Shown: positions 62,672-64,000 of the stretch, one piece after another
Layout of the letters: each line of letters begins with the position of its first letter
Numbering within the stretch: the first letter of the stretch is position 1
Source of the DNA: Takakia lepidozioides
Lineage: Eukaryota > Streptophyta > Takakiopsida > Takakiales > Takakiaceae
Length of the DNA stretch: 64,000 bases
Assembly (NCBI GenBank): GCA_030704615.1
Contig: CM060731.1
Coordinates: 93,910,756 to 93,974,755, forward strand
Reading direction: 5' to 3'
Notes under the pieces: model-generated
What the model was told of the DNA's origin: nothing
Databases searched by the model: none
What the model saw: the letters and a program-made list of their open reading frames with translations, nothing else
Position numbers and translations under genes: made by a program

Positions 62672-64000
62672 CTGTTTGAGAAGAAGAACACACAGTTAGA
62701 GGCGTAGCATTAGCCATGATGCACAAATGGATAAGGGAAAAAAATGCGTGCACAGTCCACCAATAGTTCAAGAAAAAGAAGAAAGAGAAAGGAGAAGAAA
62801 ACCCTAAAGCACAAAACAAAAGCATCAGAACTGAATCACTCCACCAACACGAAGGACCTCATGCGGGTATGCTACCAAATATTTCCAGTCCTGAAAACCA
62901 AATGTCCCTGAGCAGGAAAGGAAGGCGAAAGAAAGACGCTTATATAAAATCCTACGGGAAACCAAAGGCCCATGGACCAAAGAAAGAAAACCCAAGAAGT
63001 AACTTCACTAAGCAAGAAACTATTTTCTACACTTTAGAGAGGGACCAAAAAATCCATTTCCATGCACAGGTTATCAAGCTGGGAGTTATGGAGCATTGCC
63101 TTCTTTCCTGCTCAAAATCCAAAACCTACGATTTGAAGGTGAACCCAACTTTCCAACTGCAGGACATACATGAGCACATCCCTCGAGGTATATAGGCATT
63201 GGGTTCCCAGGAGTGAAGCAGGGGAGGCATCAAACTCAGGAACAAACCTTGATACAACAGGAAGCAGCATGACTGGGAAATTAGTTCAGGACAGTGTAAG
63301 GGTGTCCCCTCTTCGGCTCACAAAGAAAGATTGCACAAGTCCAGGACCTATGATAAGCAACATTTGTTGCAAATGACCCCAAAAGAGCACGGTGTATCTT
63401 TCAGCAAGCTCCCCTTGCTCGCTAGTTTGAAAAATTGTGAGGGCTTTAAAGATTCTTCAATCTGTCCATTGTAACTTTGCAAGCTTTTAGATGGTGTCTG
63501 CTTCTTCTCCCCTTTTGCTATGGTTACCATTACAAGGACGACGGTTTGCTCAATAACTCTACTCTGATGTGACCACACTTGGTGTGTTTCTCTGAATGCT
63601 GGCCCGGCTAGGTAGGATATCTCCTTGCTTGCCAAGTTTGTGATATATATAGGGTTTGGGCAGGTGGTGCCTTCTTGGCTTGCCCAAAAGAGAGTTGGGG
63701 TTTTTGGGAGGATAATCCTGAGCGTCCATCCATTCACCATGTCCATACGGCTGAAGTTGCCACAAATAATGGCTGGGGCTCACAATTGAGCAAACCTGCC
63801 TAGATTCTGTGCAGAAGAGAAGGCAGGCCCCAGAGTCTTAGTAATGCAAGCTCTACAGTGGGGCATTCACTGTTTGGGGAAAACTGGAAAATGAGATGCA
63901 GCCTGGTGGGGCCTATCACGAGCAGTTTGAAATGATGTATGTTGCCAGAGAAACTGAACTGAACTTTCAGCAAGGAGTCCTGAGAGTCAAGATGGATAAA
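62672..64000. other. Probable large intron or upstream part of the PRT6-like gene
   Basis: No further exon was recognised with confidence. Open frames on the - strand (such as 63746-63348) show no ligase motif. The gene should continue to the right of the window. Confidence 0.35.

Noticed and set aside
63348-63746. N-terminal exon of the PRT6-like gene
   Set aside because: No UBR-box Cys/His pattern or other ligase similarity; likely intron.

Overview
This is nuclear DNA from a green plant (streptophyte). The genes have several introns with canonical splice sites. Three recognisable host genes match plant families: a five-finger CCCH zinc-finger protein of the ZFN type, an APE1L-type AP endonuclease, and a PRT6-type N-degron ubiquitin ligase. 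The transposons are plant types: MULE-like, CACTA, hAT, chromodomain-type Ty3/gypsy and LINE. The SWIM-type transposase and the hAT copy resemble sequences I associate with non-seed plants and charophytes. That placement is a recollection, not a result.

Layout. 1-7.3 kb: CCCH gene, + strand, seven exons whose phases all agree. 7.3-10.5 kb: spacer between two convergent 3' ends. 10.5-15.2 kb: APE1L gene, - strand, nine exons, all catalytic residues present. 15.2-16.7 kb: its upstream region, with a 43-base T run and a tRNA-like element. 16.75-28.55 kb: an 11.8-kb DNA transposon. It carries a SWIM-domain MULE-type transposase (- strand) and, divergently, a gene for a ParB-like domain joined to a DNA N4/N6-methyltransferase-like domain. 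The introns of the second gene hold about 20 copies of a 24-bp palindrome, and two blocks of its exons lie inverted. 28.9-42.5 kb: a three-level nest, in which a decayed hAT transposase is split by a Ty3/gypsy element that is itself split by a 6.06-kb CACTA element with an ACG target duplication. 42.5-47.7 kb: mostly unrecognised, with degenerate repeats and one inverted repeat pair. 47.8-49.4 kb: a 1.6-kb non-autonomous relative of the 11.8-kb element. 49.4-51.4 kb: a LINE remnant (- strand) split by a 1-kb foldback element. 53.9-62.7 kb: the 3' part of a PRT6-like gene (- strand), which probably continues past the right edge and contains a tandem exon duplication.

The host genes work independently in RNA regulation, base-excision repair and N-degron proteolysis. 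The notable part is the 11.8-kb transposon. Its end structure is shared with the small element at 47.8 kb, which supports reading it as one mobile unit that brings a bacterial-style DNA methyltransferase gene with it. The methyltransferase copy here is rearranged and frameshifted, so it is probably inactive in this form. Splice sites were called by eye from GT/AG, reading-frame phase and family similarity; no alignment or search was run.
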